Source of the DNA: DASRDR01 sp963812945 [NCBI: uncultured Candidatus Rokubacteria bacterium]
GTDB taxonomy: Bacteria; Methylomirabilota; Methylomirabilia; Rokubacteriales
Length of the DNA: 64,000 bases
Reading direction: 5' to 3'
NCBI GenBank assembly: GCA_963812945.1
Contig: CAWEXD010000008.1
Coordinates: forward strand, 3,224,001 to 3,288,000
Position 1 is the first letter of the stretch. Every line of letters begins with the position of its first letter. The position numbers were made by a program, and so were the translations under genes. Below, piece after piece: positions 7,338 through 15,228 of the stretch. The notes beneath the pieces were generated by a model. The model made no database searches. It worked only from the letters and a program-made list of their open reading frames with translations, and was not told the origin of the DNA.

Positions 7338-8195
7338 TCAGCGGGGCTGCCAGGCCCGCCACCGCTCGGCCAGGCGCTCGGCCGTCGGCACGCCGGCAAT
7401 GCCCGACGCCTCGACGGTGAGCGCGCCTGCAACGGCGGCGTACGACGCGGCTTCGAAGACGTCTCCGGTCGCGTTGTAGCGCACGAGGAACGCGGCGGCG
7501 AAGACGTCCCCCGCCCCCGTCGGCTCCACCTCCGTCGCGGGGGCGGCGGGAATCGTGTGCCGCTCCCCGTTGACGAAGAGGATCGCGCCTTTCTCGGCGA
7601 AGGTCAGGGCCCCCAGCGGGACTTCCTGGTACAGGGCCAGCGCCTGTTTCTCCCAGCCCGCCACGTCGTCGACCGAGAGGAAGAGCGCCTGAGCGCGCGC
7701 GAGGATGGGCTCCGGGTCGGGCCAAGGCCGCATCTCCACGGTACCGCTCTGGTCCCAGACGCGGCACCATCCCTGGGCGCCGACGCCGACGGCGGCGTCC
7801 GGGAACGCGCGCGCGAGCTCCGGGGCGACCTCGTCCGCGACGGGACAGAGATACGCGAGACCGGCCTCCGCGAAATGGGCCGGCAGGTGCGACGGCTCGA
7901 GACGCGCGGCGCGCTCCCGGATCGTGAGGCGCCGCCCCTCGGGGCCGTACTCGAGGGCGAACCGCGTCGTCCCGGCCGCGGGCACCCCGACCACCTCGAT
8001 CTCGGGCGGCAGCACCTCGAAGGGGAAATCCGGGCCGTAGCTCGTCAGGAGCCCGACGCGCAAGCCCTGCTGGTGGGCGAACAGGCCCGCGTAGAGCGCC
8101 GAGCCGCCGGGCCGGAGCCCGCCCGAGAGCTCGTCGACGGTGAGATGGCCCACGGCGACGAAATCCGGAGGCGCGCCCGCACGGCCGGAAGGCAC
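7338..8195 (-). CDS. PfkB family sugar/polyol kinase
   Basis: A 285-residue ribokinase-fold (PfkB) protein. The substrate-side Gly-rich strand (RPGGSALYAGLFA) is near residue 33 and the catalytic PfkB signature appears as EPTGAGDVF near residue 228, with the anion-hole GAG and base Asp intact; the usual first Asp of that signature is Glu-Pro. ATP-dependent phosphorylation of a sugar or polyol is expected. The short N terminus and VEPTGAGD form recall the inositol-kinase branch as much as ribokinase. As a dehydrogenase, IolD and IolE lie close by, an inositol-related substrate is possible but unproven. Start is GTG 8195, with no clear ribosome site. Confidence 0.75.
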   Translation of the reverse strand: MPSGRAGAPPDFVAVGHLTVDELSGGLRPGGSALYAGLFAHQQGLRVGLLTSYGPDFPFEVLPPEIEVVGVPAAGTTRFALEYGPEGRRLTIRERAARLEPSHLPAHFAEAGLAYLCPVADEVAPELARAFPDAAVGVGAQGWCRVWDQSGTVEMRPWPDPEPILARAQALFLSVDDVAGWEKQALALYQEVPLGALTFAEKGAILFVNGERHTIPAAPATEVEPTGAGDVFAAAFLVRYNATGDVFEAASYAAVAGALTVEASGIAGVPTAERLAERWRAWQPR

Positions 8196-8580
8196 ACGTC
8201 ACTCTAGGAGCCGGGCCGGAGAGTGTCAATCGCGCTCGCCCGCAACCGCGCTCCGGGCGCTCCGGTCGTGCGTGAACCCTGGGCGCTACCCGCCGCTGTT
8301 CGCCCCGGCGCCGCAGCGTGATCGTGCCCGCGGTCGTTCGGCTGATCGTCCCGTTGGTGGACGGGATCGGGACGTCGATGTCGAGGCCCATCGCGGGAAC
8401 CCGGTCAAGGACGGGAAGGGCCGCCATCAGCTTCAAGCTGCGCCGACGTCCGCCCCCGTTGGCCGGAGCACGCGCGCGGGCCCGCCCAAACCTCTGGCGC
8501 CCGGTCGCGATCCGTCGTATGATCCCGCCAGCGTCGCACTAGATGCTGTGTCCGGCCGAACGTCCCAAAGGGGGGTTCGC
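8196..8580. other. Intergenic stretch between kinase and small protein
   Basis: No convincing gene. TATGAT at 8518-8523 could be the -10 box for the small gene that follows, with only a poor -35 (CTGGCG) 18 bases upstream. Both flanking genes are transcribed away from this gap, so promoters for both must lie here. Confidence 0.4.
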
Positions 8581-8769
8581 ATGGCGGACGAAGGTCCTCG
8601 AGACGATCGCGCGCTCCTGGTCGTGGCACGCGGGCAAGAGAGCCTGCTGGAAGCGCTTCGCGAGTTCGTCGCCGAGCTGGGGTGGGTCGACGTGATCGAG
8701 GACCGGCGGGGAGGCAGCTCCTTGCTCCCCCGGACGGAGCGCCCGGACCGGCCCTCGCTGGCCACGTAG
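8581..8769 (+). CDS. Short protein of unknown function
   Basis: A 62-residue frame with an ATG preceded by AAAGGGGGG. It starts MADEGPRDDRALLVVARGQE and continues with an amphipathic helix and IEDRRGG. The pattern of a beta strand, a helix, a second strand and an Arg-rich DRR tail looks like the start of a small receiver- or flavodoxin-like fold that ends early, so it may be a truncated member of a longer family. It has a ribosome site and a possible -10 box, and stands between two minus-strand genes. No function can be assigned. Confidence 0.45.
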   Translation: MADEGPRDDRALLVVARGQESLLEALREFVAELGWVDVIEDRRGGSSLLPRTERPDRPSLAT

Positions 8770-8791
8770 CAGCCGCCCGGCCGCCGCGCCG

Positions 8792-9670
8792 TCAGCCAGC
8801 CGTCCGGCGCATCGCTCCCGGCGGAGGCCAGCACGCCCGGAGCCGGCGCAAGGACTCCCCGATGTCCGCGTCGAGGATCTCCGCGGACCGCGCGTCCTTG
8901 ATCGCCCGGAACGGATCCGGCCCGGGCGCCATGATCTCCACGACGATCGCCCCGCCGTAGTCGATGCGTGCCAGAGCGTCCGCCACCGCCCCGAGATCGA
9001 GATGGCCGTGCCCGAGGCCGCGCCGCGTCGTGTCCGCGGCCTGGACGTGCCAGAGCCGCGGGCCGGCCGACCGGATCGACGCCGAGACGTCGGGCTCCTC
9101 GATGTTCGCGTGGAACAGGTCGAGCGTCATCCCCACCCAGGGCGATCCGACGGCGTCGAGATAGGCGAGGGCGTCGGCCACCGAGGTCACGAGGTAGCCT
9201 TCGTAGCGGTTCAGCGGCTCCACGGCGATGCCCACGCCGGCCCGCTCGGCCTCGCGAGCCGCCGCCTGCATGCCGGCCACGGACCACGCCCACTCGGCGT
9301 CGCGGGTGGCGATGGGCGCGAGACGGGGCTCGCCGGAGGCGAGCATCTGGACGATGGGAGCCCCGATGTCGGCCGCCATCCCGAGGCAGCGGCGCACGTA
9401 GTCGACGGCGACGCCCCGGATGCGCGCGTCGGGATGCGCGAGGTCCCGCTCGGTCGCCACCATGCAGGACGCCGTGAGCGCGACCGGAACGAGCCCGTGG
9501 TCCCGGAGCCAGCGACGAAGATCGGCCGGGCGCCACGTCTCCGGCTCGCCCGGGAGCTCCACCCCGTCGTAGCCAGCCGCGGCGATCCGGCCCAGGGTTT
9601 CCGGCAGCGGCGCGTCCCCGTAGATCCAGGCTGACACGCCGAAGCGCCCGCGGGCCAGCGGCGGGGTCAC
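8792..9670 (-). CDS. Sugar phosphate isomerase/epimerase (xylose-isomerase-like TIM barrel)
   Basis: A 292-residue AP-endonuclease-2-like barrel. Metal-binding style segments are visible: a Glu in AVEPLNRYEG near residue 147, an Asp and His in TLDLFHANIEE near residue 180, a His in LWHVQAADT, and a Glu in VVEIMAPG. Family members are hexulose or inosose epimerases/isomerases such as IolI, IolH and D-psicose epimerase. The GTG at 9670 overlaps the stop of the upstream phosphatase gene by four bases (GTGA), which settles the start. It is the last gene of a three-gene minus-strand operon with an IMPase-like enzyme and a dehydrogenase, so an inosose epimerase role is a fair inference. Confidence 0.8.
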   Translation of the reverse strand: MTPPLARGRFGVSAWIYGDAPLPETLGRIAAAGYDGVELPGEPETWRPADLRRWLRDHGLVPVALTASCMVATERDLAHPDARIRGVAVDYVRRCLGMAADIGAPIVQMLASGEPRLAPIATRDAEWAWSVAGMQAAAREAERAGVGIAVEPLNRYEGYLVTSVADALAYLDAVGSPWVGMTLDLFHANIEEPDVSASIRSAGPRLWHVQAADTTRRGLGHGHLDLGAVADALARIDYGGAIVVEIMAPGPDPFRAIKDARSAEILDADIGESLRRLRACWPPPGAMRRTAG

Positions 9671-10476
9671 GAGGGCGGCCCGGACCGCGCGCTTCGTGGC
9701 AGGCGCCGGCCGTTCAGGTGGGCGACGATACGATCGTGCACTCGGCCGTTCGAGGCCACAATCGATGGCTCGTTCACATCGAAACGCTGGCCCGCGCCGC
9801 CGGTCACCCGGCCACCTGCCTCGCGGACGAGCAGCGCACCCGCCGCCACGTCCCACGGGTGCGCCCGCCTCTCCCAGTAGGCGTCAAGGCGGCCGGCGGC
9901 GACGTACGCGAGCGAGAAGCAGGCCCCGAACATGGCTACGCTTCGCACCTCCCTCCCCACGCGTGCCACGCGCGCGCGCATCTGCGCATCCCGCCAGAGC
10001 CCGGGATCATGCCAGAGCGACACGACGCAGCGTGCCATCTCTCCCGTGCGAGACACGTGCAGGCGCCGGCCGTTCAGCCAGGCGCCGCGGCCCCGCTCGG
10101 CGACGAACAGCTCCCGCAGCCGCGGGAACAGCATCACCCCCGTCTCGAGCCGTCCCCGCCGCTCCAGGGCGATGGACACTCCGAACGTCGGCAGGCCCGC
10201 CACGAAGGCGATGGTGCCGTCGAGCGGGTCGACGATCCATCGGCCATCCGGGCCGGTCGTGACCGTGCCGCTCTCCTCGCCGACGAAGCCGATCGCCGGA
10301 AACCGGCGGCCGAGAAGCCTCCGGATGAGCCGCTCGGACGCTCCATCCGCGCGCGTCACGGGATCACGTGGCCCCTTCAGCCGGACCGGGCCTGCCCGGC
10401 CGAACCATCGGTCCAGGATCCGACCGGCCGCGCGCGCCGCACCGATCGCCGCGCGGGTCTCCGGGCTCAGAGTCAT
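9667..10476 (-). CDS. Inositol monophosphatase family protein
   Basis: A 269-residue member of the lithium-sensitive, magnesium-dependent sugar phosphatase family. Metal-site motifs are present: GEESG near residue 69, WIVDPLDGTIAF near residue 84 and HPWDVAAGALLVREAGG near residue 212. The usual Asn of the DGTxNF motif is Ala here. The product could dephosphorylate inositol phosphate or another sugar phosphate. The ATG overlaps the stop of the dehydrogenase gene (ATGA) and its own stop overlaps the epimerase start, so the three are translationally coupled. In this setting it could supply free inositol to the dehydrogenase. Confidence 0.85.
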   Translation of the reverse strand: MTLSPETRAAIGAARAAGRILDRWFGRAGPVRLKGPRDPVTRADGASERLIRRLLGRRFPAIGFVGEESGTVTTGPDGRWIVDPLDGTIAFVAGLPTFGVSIALERRGRLETGVMLFPRLRELFVAERGRGAWLNGRRLHVSRTGEMARCVVSLWHDPGLWRDAQMRARVARVGREVRSVAMFGACFSLAYVAAGRLDAYWERRAHPWDVAAGALLVREAGGRVTGGAGQRFDVNEPSIVASNGRVHDRIVAHLNGRRLPRSARSGPPS

Positions 10477-11555
10477 CCGAGGAGGGGGCGCTTGATCGCG
10501 TGGAAGATCCGGTGCAAGAGCGCCACGTCTCCCCTGGCGTCCTCCGGCGTCGTGATCGGACGAGCCCCCGTCCCGACGCACTCGGCAAAGTGGAGCAGCT
10601 CCTCCTTGAACGCCTCGTTCATGGACGCCGTCACGCGCTTCTCGACGGCCTTCCCCTCCTCCATGGACTCCACGACGATCCCGGTGGGCATGTTCCGGAA
10701 GAACGGCGACGGAAACGTGAGCTTGATCCGGCCAGCCTTCGCGTAGTAGGCAACCGTCTCCTGGTAGTTGGCAAGGTCCGGCAGGTAGTGAAGCGCGAGG
10801 GTGGCACGGACCCCCGAGGGGTAGCGCAGAACGGTCAGCATGCTCTCGCCACCGGCCCACACGTCGGTGAACAGCACCTCGGCAGGGTCCCCCGAGAGCC
10901 CACGGAGCACGTTGATGTCGTGAACCAAGGTGGAGAGGAGGTTACCGGCGAAGACCCGCCGCTCGAGCGGCGTGAACTCACCGATCGCTTCCCGGATGAG
11001 CCGGTCCTGGTCCGCGCGCAGGCGATCTCGGGCTGGCGCCGGGACATCGGGAAATCGGTGAACATCGTGATGCCCGATCTGGTTGGCCTCGGAGGGATGG
11101 AGCACCGTGATCTCGATGGCCTGCAGATCATGCATGCTCCGGATCAGTGGGGCAGCGTGGCGGTAGGCGGGGTCGTACCGCTTCATGTACGCGACCATGC
11201 AGACCGTGCCCCCCGCCCGGTGCGCGGCCAGGATCTCGTCCGCCTCGCCCGTGGTGAAGCACATGGGCTTCTCGGTCAGCACATGCTTGCCGGCGCGAAG
11301 AGCATCGACCACGACCTGACCGTGCGAGTCCGGGCTCGCGACGAGCACGGCGTCGAGCGGCTCCCGCAGGAGATCCCGGTAGTCGGTGAAGCGACGGGGC
11401 ACTCCGTACTGCTCGCCAACGTAACGCAGCGCACCCGGAGACACGTCGCAGAGCGCCGCCAGGTCGAAGCGCTCGTGGAGCTCTCGGAGATGGGGGAGGT
11501 GCATCACCTGCGCGATCAGCCCGCAGCCGACGACGCCGATACGGATCCGAGGCAC
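10473..11555 (-). CDS. Gfo/Idh/MocA family oxidoreductase
   Basis: A 360-residue NAD(P)-dependent sugar or polyol dehydrogenase. The N-terminal Rossmann motif is GVVGCGLIAQ (about residues 6-15) and the catalytic-loop EKPM motif is near residue 94. The C-terminal alpha/beta domain follows. The GTG start at 11555 has GAGGAGAGAGC before it; the longer upstream frame has no ribosome site. It is the first gene of the minus-strand operon, divergent from IolD and IolE. Oxidation of myo-inositol to 2-inosose (the IolG step) would complete the beginning of that pathway, but this family has many substrates. Confidence 0.8.
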   Translation of the reverse strand: MPRIRIGVVGCGLIAQVMHLPHLRELHERFDLAALCDVSPGALRYVGEQYGVPRRFTDYRDLLREPLDAVLVASPDSHGQVVVDALRAGKHVLTEKPMCFTTGEADEILAAHRAGGTVCMVAYMKRYDPAYRHAAPLIRSMHDLQAIEITVLHPSEANQIGHHDVHRFPDVPAPARDRLRADQDRLIREAIGEFTPLERRVFAGNLLSTLVHDINVLRGLSGDPAEVLFTDVWAGGESMLTVLRYPSGVRATLALHYLPDLANYQETVAYYAKAGRIKLTFPSPFFRNMPTGIVVESMEEGKAVEKRVTASMNEAFKEELLHFAECVGTGARPITTPEDARGDVALLHRIFHAIKRPLLG

Positions 11556-11614
11556 GCTCTCTCCTCGTCTGCCGGCCCTGACCCATGCAGTCAGTCGCCG
11601 CCAGCGCACGCAAG

Positions 11615-11644
11615 TTGACGGGACACGCGGAAGCAATCTAGCAT
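11615..11644 (+). promoter_or_regulatory. Likely promoter of the iolD-iolE operon
   Basis: TTGACG at 11615-11620 and TAGCAT at 11639-11644 with an 18-base spacer, about 50 bases before the iolD start. The spacing matches the two Uma2 promoters in this window. It lies in the 139-base gap between divergent operons, where a regulator would also be expected to bind. Confidence 0.45.
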
Positions 11645-11694
11645 GCGCCCGACGCGGCCGTGGGCCTCCGGGCCCGGGCCAAGGAGGAACGGCA

Positions 11695-13530
11695 ATGGCC
11701 ACCCAGCGGCTGACCATGGCGCAAGCGCTGGTCCGCTTCCTGTGCGCCCAGCGCACCGAGGCGGACGGTGGCGAGGCGCCGCTCTTCGCGGGCGTGTGGG
11801 CGATCTTCGGCCACGGCAACGTGGCCGGCCTCGGCGAGGCGCTCCAGGCCGTCTCTGACCGGCTGCCGACGCTCCGGGCTCACAACGAGCAGGCGATGGC
11901 CCACGCGGCCATCGCCTTCGCCAAGGCGAGCGCCCGGCGCCGCATGATGGCGTGCACCACCTCGATCGGCCCGGGCGCCACGAACATGGTCACCGCGGCT
12001 GCCGTCGCCCACGTCAACCGTCTGCCCCTTCTGCTTCTGCCCGGAGACGTGTTCGCGACCCGCGGGCCGGACCCGGTCCTCCAGCAGGTCGAGGACTTCG
12101 GCGACCCGACGGTCTCCGCAAACGACTGCTTCCGGCCGGTCTCCCGGTACTGGGACCGGATCACCCGGCCGGAGCAGCTCCTGCAGAGCTTGCCGGCGGC
12201 CATCGCGGTCCTCACGGACCCCGCGGCGTGCGGGCCCGTGACCCTCGCCCTGCCCCAGGACGTTCAGGCGGAGGCCTGGGAGTACCCCGACCGCTTCTTC
12301 GAGCCGCGTGTCCACCGGGTCCGCCGGCCGGGACCCGATCCGGGCGAGCTCGCCGCGGCGGCCGACCGCCTCCGGCGCGCGCAGAAGCCGCTGGTCGTCG
12401 CCGGGGGCGGGGTCCACTACTCGCTGGCCGACGGCGCGCTCCGGGCCTTCGCCGAGCGTCACGGCGTGCCCGTCGCGGAGACCCAGGCCGGAAAGGGGGC
12501 CCTGCCCTGGGACCATCCGGCCAACGTGGGCCCGGTCGGCGTGACGGGGGCGACCGCGGCCAACGCGCTCGCGGCCGAGGCCGACGTCGTCCTGGCCGTC
12601 GGGACCCGCCTCGGCGACTTCACCACCGGGTCGCGCGCGCTGTTCCGGGCGCCCGGTCTCGCCCTGCTGGCCCTGAACGTCGCGGCGCACGACGCCGGGA
12701 AGCACGAGGCCCAGCCGCTCCTCGCCGACGCCCGGCGCGGCCTGGAGGAGCTGTCGGTCGCGCTCGGGCCGTGGCGCGCGCCGGCCGCATGGACGGCAAC
12801 CGCGGTACGGCTGGCCGCCGAGTGGACGCGTCTCGTCGACCTCGCGACGACGGCCGGTCAGGACGTTCCGCCCACCGAGGCCCAGGTGATCGGCGCGGTC
12901 AACCGGGCCGCGGGCCCGCGCGACGTGGTCGTCTGCGCCGCGGGCGGGCTCCCCGGCGAGCTCCACCGCCTCTGGCGAACGCGGGACCCTCGCGGCTACC
13001 ACCTCGAGTACGGCTACTCGTGCATGGGATACGAGATCGCGGGGGGCCTCGGGGCGAAGCTGGCGCTCCCGGACCGCGAGGTCTTCGTCATGGTCGGCGA
13101 CGGCAGCTACCTCATGATGAACTCGGAGATCGCCACCTCGGTCGCGATGCGAAAGAAGCTCGTGATCGTGCTCCTCGACAACCACGGCTTCGGCTGCATC
13201 AACCGTCTTCAGCAGGCCTGCGGTGGCGCGCCGTTCAACAACCTGCTCGGTCCCGACGCCCCGGCGGTGGACTTTGCCGCGCACGCGCGGAGCCTGGGCG
13301 CCCATGCCGAGCAGGTCAAGACGGTCGCCGACCTCGAGGGAGCGCTCGAGCGCGCCTTGCTTCGCGACCGCACGGCGGTGGTCGTCATCGAGACCGATCC
13401 GGCCCGTCCCTTCCCGGGCGGCGGCGCCTGGTGGGACGTTCCGGTGCCGGAGGTCTCGGCCCGCCCGGAGGTCCGCGCCGCGCGCGAGGGATACGAGGCG
13501 GCGCGCCGGCAGCCGCGTGCGGGAGGCTAG
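11695..13530 (+). CDS. iolD: 3D-(3,5/4)-trihydroxycyclohexane-1,2-dione hydrolase
   Basis: A 611-residue thiamine-diphosphate enzyme of inositol catabolism that opens the ring of the trione formed by IolE. The three-domain ThDP fold is complete: the activating Glu lies in HNEQAMAHAA near residue 64, the central domain follows, and the ThDP-binding segment is MVGDGSYLMMNSEI near residue 466. The N-terminal MAQALVRFL and WAIFGHGNVAGLGEAL are characteristic of IolD as opposed to acetolactate synthase. The ATG has AAGGAGG eight bases upstream. iolE begins two bases after its stop, so the two form an operon. The confidence is high because both diagnostic partners are adjacent. Confidence 0.9.
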   Translation: MATQRLTMAQALVRFLCAQRTEADGGEAPLFAGVWAIFGHGNVAGLGEALQAVSDRLPTLRAHNEQAMAHAAIAFAKASARRRMMACTTSIGPGATNMVTAAAVAHVNRLPLLLLPGDVFATRGPDPVLQQVEDFGDPTVSANDCFRPVSRYWDRITRPEQLLQSLPAAIAVLTDPAACGPVTLALPQDVQAEAWEYPDRFFEPRVHRVRRPGPDPGELAAAADRLRRAQKPLVVAGGGVHYSLADGALRAFAERHGVPVAETQAGKGALPWDHPANVGPVGVTGATAANALAAEADVVLAVGTRLGDFTTGSRALFRAPGLALLALNVAAHDAGKHEAQPLLADARRGLEELSVALGPWRAPAAWTATAVRLAAEWTRLVDLATTAGQDVPPTEAQVIGAVNRAAGPRDVVVCAAGGLPGELHRLWRTRDPRGYHLEYGYSCMGYEIAGGLGAKLALPDREVFVMVGDGSYLMMNSEIATSVAMRKKLVIVLLDNHGFGCINRLQQACGGAPFNNLLGPDAPAVDFAAHARSLGAHAEQVKTVADLEGALERALLRDRTAVVVIETDPARPFPGGGAWWDVPVPEVSARPEVRAAREGYEAARRQPRAGG

Positions 13531-13531
13531 C

Positions 13532-14419
13532 GTGACCATCCGTATCGGCGTCAACCCCATCGGCTGGACCAATGACGACCTCGAGACGCTCGGCGACGAC
13601 ACCCCGCTGGAGGTATGCCTCGCCGAGGCGCGTCTGGCCGGTTACGCGGGAATCGAGCTCGGTCGGAAGTTTCCCCGGCGCCCGGCCGAGCTTCGGGCCG
13701 TGCTCCAGCAGCACGGGCTCGAGCTCGTGTCGGGATGGTACGGCTCCCACCTCCTCCGGCGCTCGGCCACGGAGGAGATCGCCGCGATGCAGGCGCATGC
13801 GAGCCTTCTGGCCGCGCTGGGCGCGACGGCCGTCGTGTTCGCCGAGGAAACGGGCAGCGTCCACGGGCGGCTCGGCGTACCGCTGTCCACGCGCCCCCGG
13901 ATCGCCGAGGGGGACTGGCCGCGCTTCGGCGAGGCGCTGACCGAGGTCGCCGAGCACCTCCGCGGGCGCGGGATGCGCCTCGCGTACCACCACCACATGG
14001 GGACCGTCGTCGAGACGGAGGCCGAGATCGACCGCCTGATGGGCGCGACCGGGCCGGCCGTGGGGCTCCTCCTGGATACCGGGCATCTCACCTACGCGGG
14101 GGGCGACGTGGAGCGCGTCGCGCGCCGCCACGGAGATCGGATCGTCCACGTCCACTGCAAGGACGTCAGGCCGCCGGTGCTGGAGGACGCGCGCCGGCGC
14201 GACCGGAGCTTCCTCGACGCGGTGGTCGACGGGGTGTTCACGGTGCCCGGCGACGGCTGCGTCGACTACCGGGCGCTACTCGGAGCCCTGGACGACGCCG
14301 GCTACGCGGGCTGGCTCGTCGTCGAGGCGGAGCAGGATCCGGTCAAGGCCCACCCACTCACCTACGCCCGAATGGGGTTCGCCCACCTGAGCCGGCTCCT
14401 CGCCGACCTCAGGATGTAG
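13532..14419 (+). CDS. iolE: Myo-inosose-2 dehydratase
   Basis: A 295-residue TIM-barrel dehydratase that removes water from 2-inosose in inositol catabolism. It begins TIRIGVNPIGWTNDDL, the typical IolE opening, and shows the expected metal-site residues in AEETGSVHG, LAYHHHMGT, LLLDTGHLTYAGGD, VHCKDVR and VEAEQDP. The GTG start at 13532 has GGGAGG six bases upstream and follows the iolD stop by one base. A longer in-frame extension into iolD has no support. A hairpin follows the gene. IolB, IolC and IolJ are not found in this window, so the rest of the pathway is elsewhere or differs. Confidence 0.9.
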   Translation: MTIRIGVNPIGWTNDDLETLGDDTPLEVCLAEARLAGYAGIELGRKFPRRPAELRAVLQQHGLELVSGWYGSHLLRRSATEEIAAMQAHASLLAALGATAVVFAEETGSVHGRLGVPLSTRPRIAEGDWPRFGEALTEVAEHLRGRGMRLAYHHHMGTVVETEAEIDRLMGATGPAVGLLLDTGHLTYAGGDVERVARRHGDRIVHVHCKDVRPPVLEDARRRDRSFLDAVVDGVFTVPGDGCVDYRALLGALDDAGYAGWLVVEAEQDPVKAHPLTYARMGFAHLSRLLADLRM

Positions 14420-14428
14420 CGCTGATCC

Positions 14429-14456
14429 TCCCGCGGGCTGACGAGCGCCCGCGGGA
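14429..14456 (+). terminator. Hairpin after iolE
   Basis: Perfect 10-bp inverted repeat TCCCGCGGGC at 14429-14438 and GCCCGCGGGA at 14447-14456 with an 8-base loop, 10 bases past the stop. No T-run follows. Confidence 0.55.
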
Positions 14457-14521
14457 CCTGCCGAACGGGGCCGGCTACACCGCGCCGGTACGGCGGAGCG
14501 ATCGCGTCGTCCCGTAACCGG

Positions 14522-14550
14522 CCGTGCTACACTGAACCCGTGTAGCACGG
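14522..14550 (+). promoter_or_regulatory. Palindromic operator of the toxin-antitoxin operon
   Basis: CCGTGCTACAC at 14522-14532 and GTGTAGCACGG at 14540-14550 form a perfect 11-bp inverted repeat with a 7-base spacer. A TACACT (14528-14533) within it may be the -10 box, and the downstream arm touches the GGGAGG ribosome site. This is the geometry expected for autorepression by a ribbon-helix-helix antitoxin. Confidence 0.65.
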
Positions 14551-14560
14551 GAGGTGCAGG

Positions 14561-14791
14561 GTGGCGAACCTGACCATCACGGTCGACGACCAAGTCCTCA
14601 AGAAGGCACGGCTGCGCGCCCTGGAGCAGGGCACGTCGGTGAACGCCCTCTTGCGAGAGTATCTCAGCCGCTTCGCGGGCGCCGCCTCCTCGCACGGGGA
14701 GGCCGTGGAAGGGCTGATCCAGCTCGCCAAGACGGCTCGGGCCGGGCGGGGCCGGCGGAGCTGGACGCGCGATGAGCTTCACGAGCGATGA
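14561..14791 (+). CDS. Ribbon-helix-helix antitoxin (VapB-type)
   Basis: A 76-residue protein whose N terminus, NLTITVDDQVLKKARLRA then GTSVNALLREYL, is a ribbon-helix-helix DNA-binding domain; the C-terminal 30 residues are an Arg-rich tail of the type that wraps the toxin. It is expected to dimerise, bind the palindrome just upstream and neutralise the PIN-domain toxin. The GTG start has GGGAGG six bases upstream. Its stop overlaps the toxin's ATG by four bases (ATGA at 14788-14791), the usual coupling in such modules. Confidence 0.85.
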   Translation: MANLTITVDDQVLKKARLRALEQGTSVNALLREYLSRFAGAASSHGEAVEGLIQLAKTARAGRGRRSWTRDELHER

Positions 14792-15207
14792 GAGCGTTCT
14801 TCGACACGAACGTCCTCGTCTACGTGTTCGACCGGGACTCGCCGGACCGGTCGCGGAGAGCCCACGAGCTCATGCGGGAGCACGTGGCATCAGGTGGCCT
14901 GCTGCTGAGCACCCAGGTTCTCCAGGAGTTCTACGTGACCGTCACGCGGAAGCTCGCGAGACCGCTTCCCGAGGAGACGGCCCTCGTCGCGGTGCGGCGC
15001 CTGGCGAGCTTGCCGACGGTTCAGGTAGACAGCCGGCTGGTGCTGGAGGCGGCGAGCAGGAGCCGGGAACTGCAGCTGTCCTTCTGGGACGCCTTGATCG
15101 TCCAGGCGGCGATCGAGGGCGGCGCCTCCCACCTGCTGTCAGAGGATCTCCAGCACGGGCGCCGCATCGACGGACTGACGATCCAGAATCCCTTCCGCAC
15201 GCCCTGA
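14788..15207 (+). CDS. vapC: PIN-domain toxin, VapC-type ribonuclease
   Basis: A 139-residue PIN domain expected to be a magnesium-dependent RNase that cleaves tRNA or rRNA when free of its antitoxin. The four acidic residues of the active site are in place: Asp6 in FFDTN, Glu47 in STQVLQEFY, Asp101 in SFWDALI and Asp120 in LSEDL. Full length for the family, no frameshift. It is translated from an ATG overlapping the antitoxin stop. The target RNA cannot be read from the sequence. Confidence 0.9.
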   Translation: MRAFFDTNVLVYVFDRDSPDRSRRAHELMREHVASGGLLLSTQVLQEFYVTVTRKLARPLPEETALVAVRRLASLPTVQVDSRLVLEAASRSRELQLSFWDALIVQAAIEGGASHLLSEDLQHGRRIDGLTIQNPFRTP

Positions 15208-15228
15208 AGCAACCGGCCGGGTGTTGGC

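Noticed and set aside
13223-14419. Extended IolE frame starting inside iolD
   Set aside because: The extra 103 residues have no family similarity, while GTG 13532 has a good ribosome site and an IolE-like N terminus.
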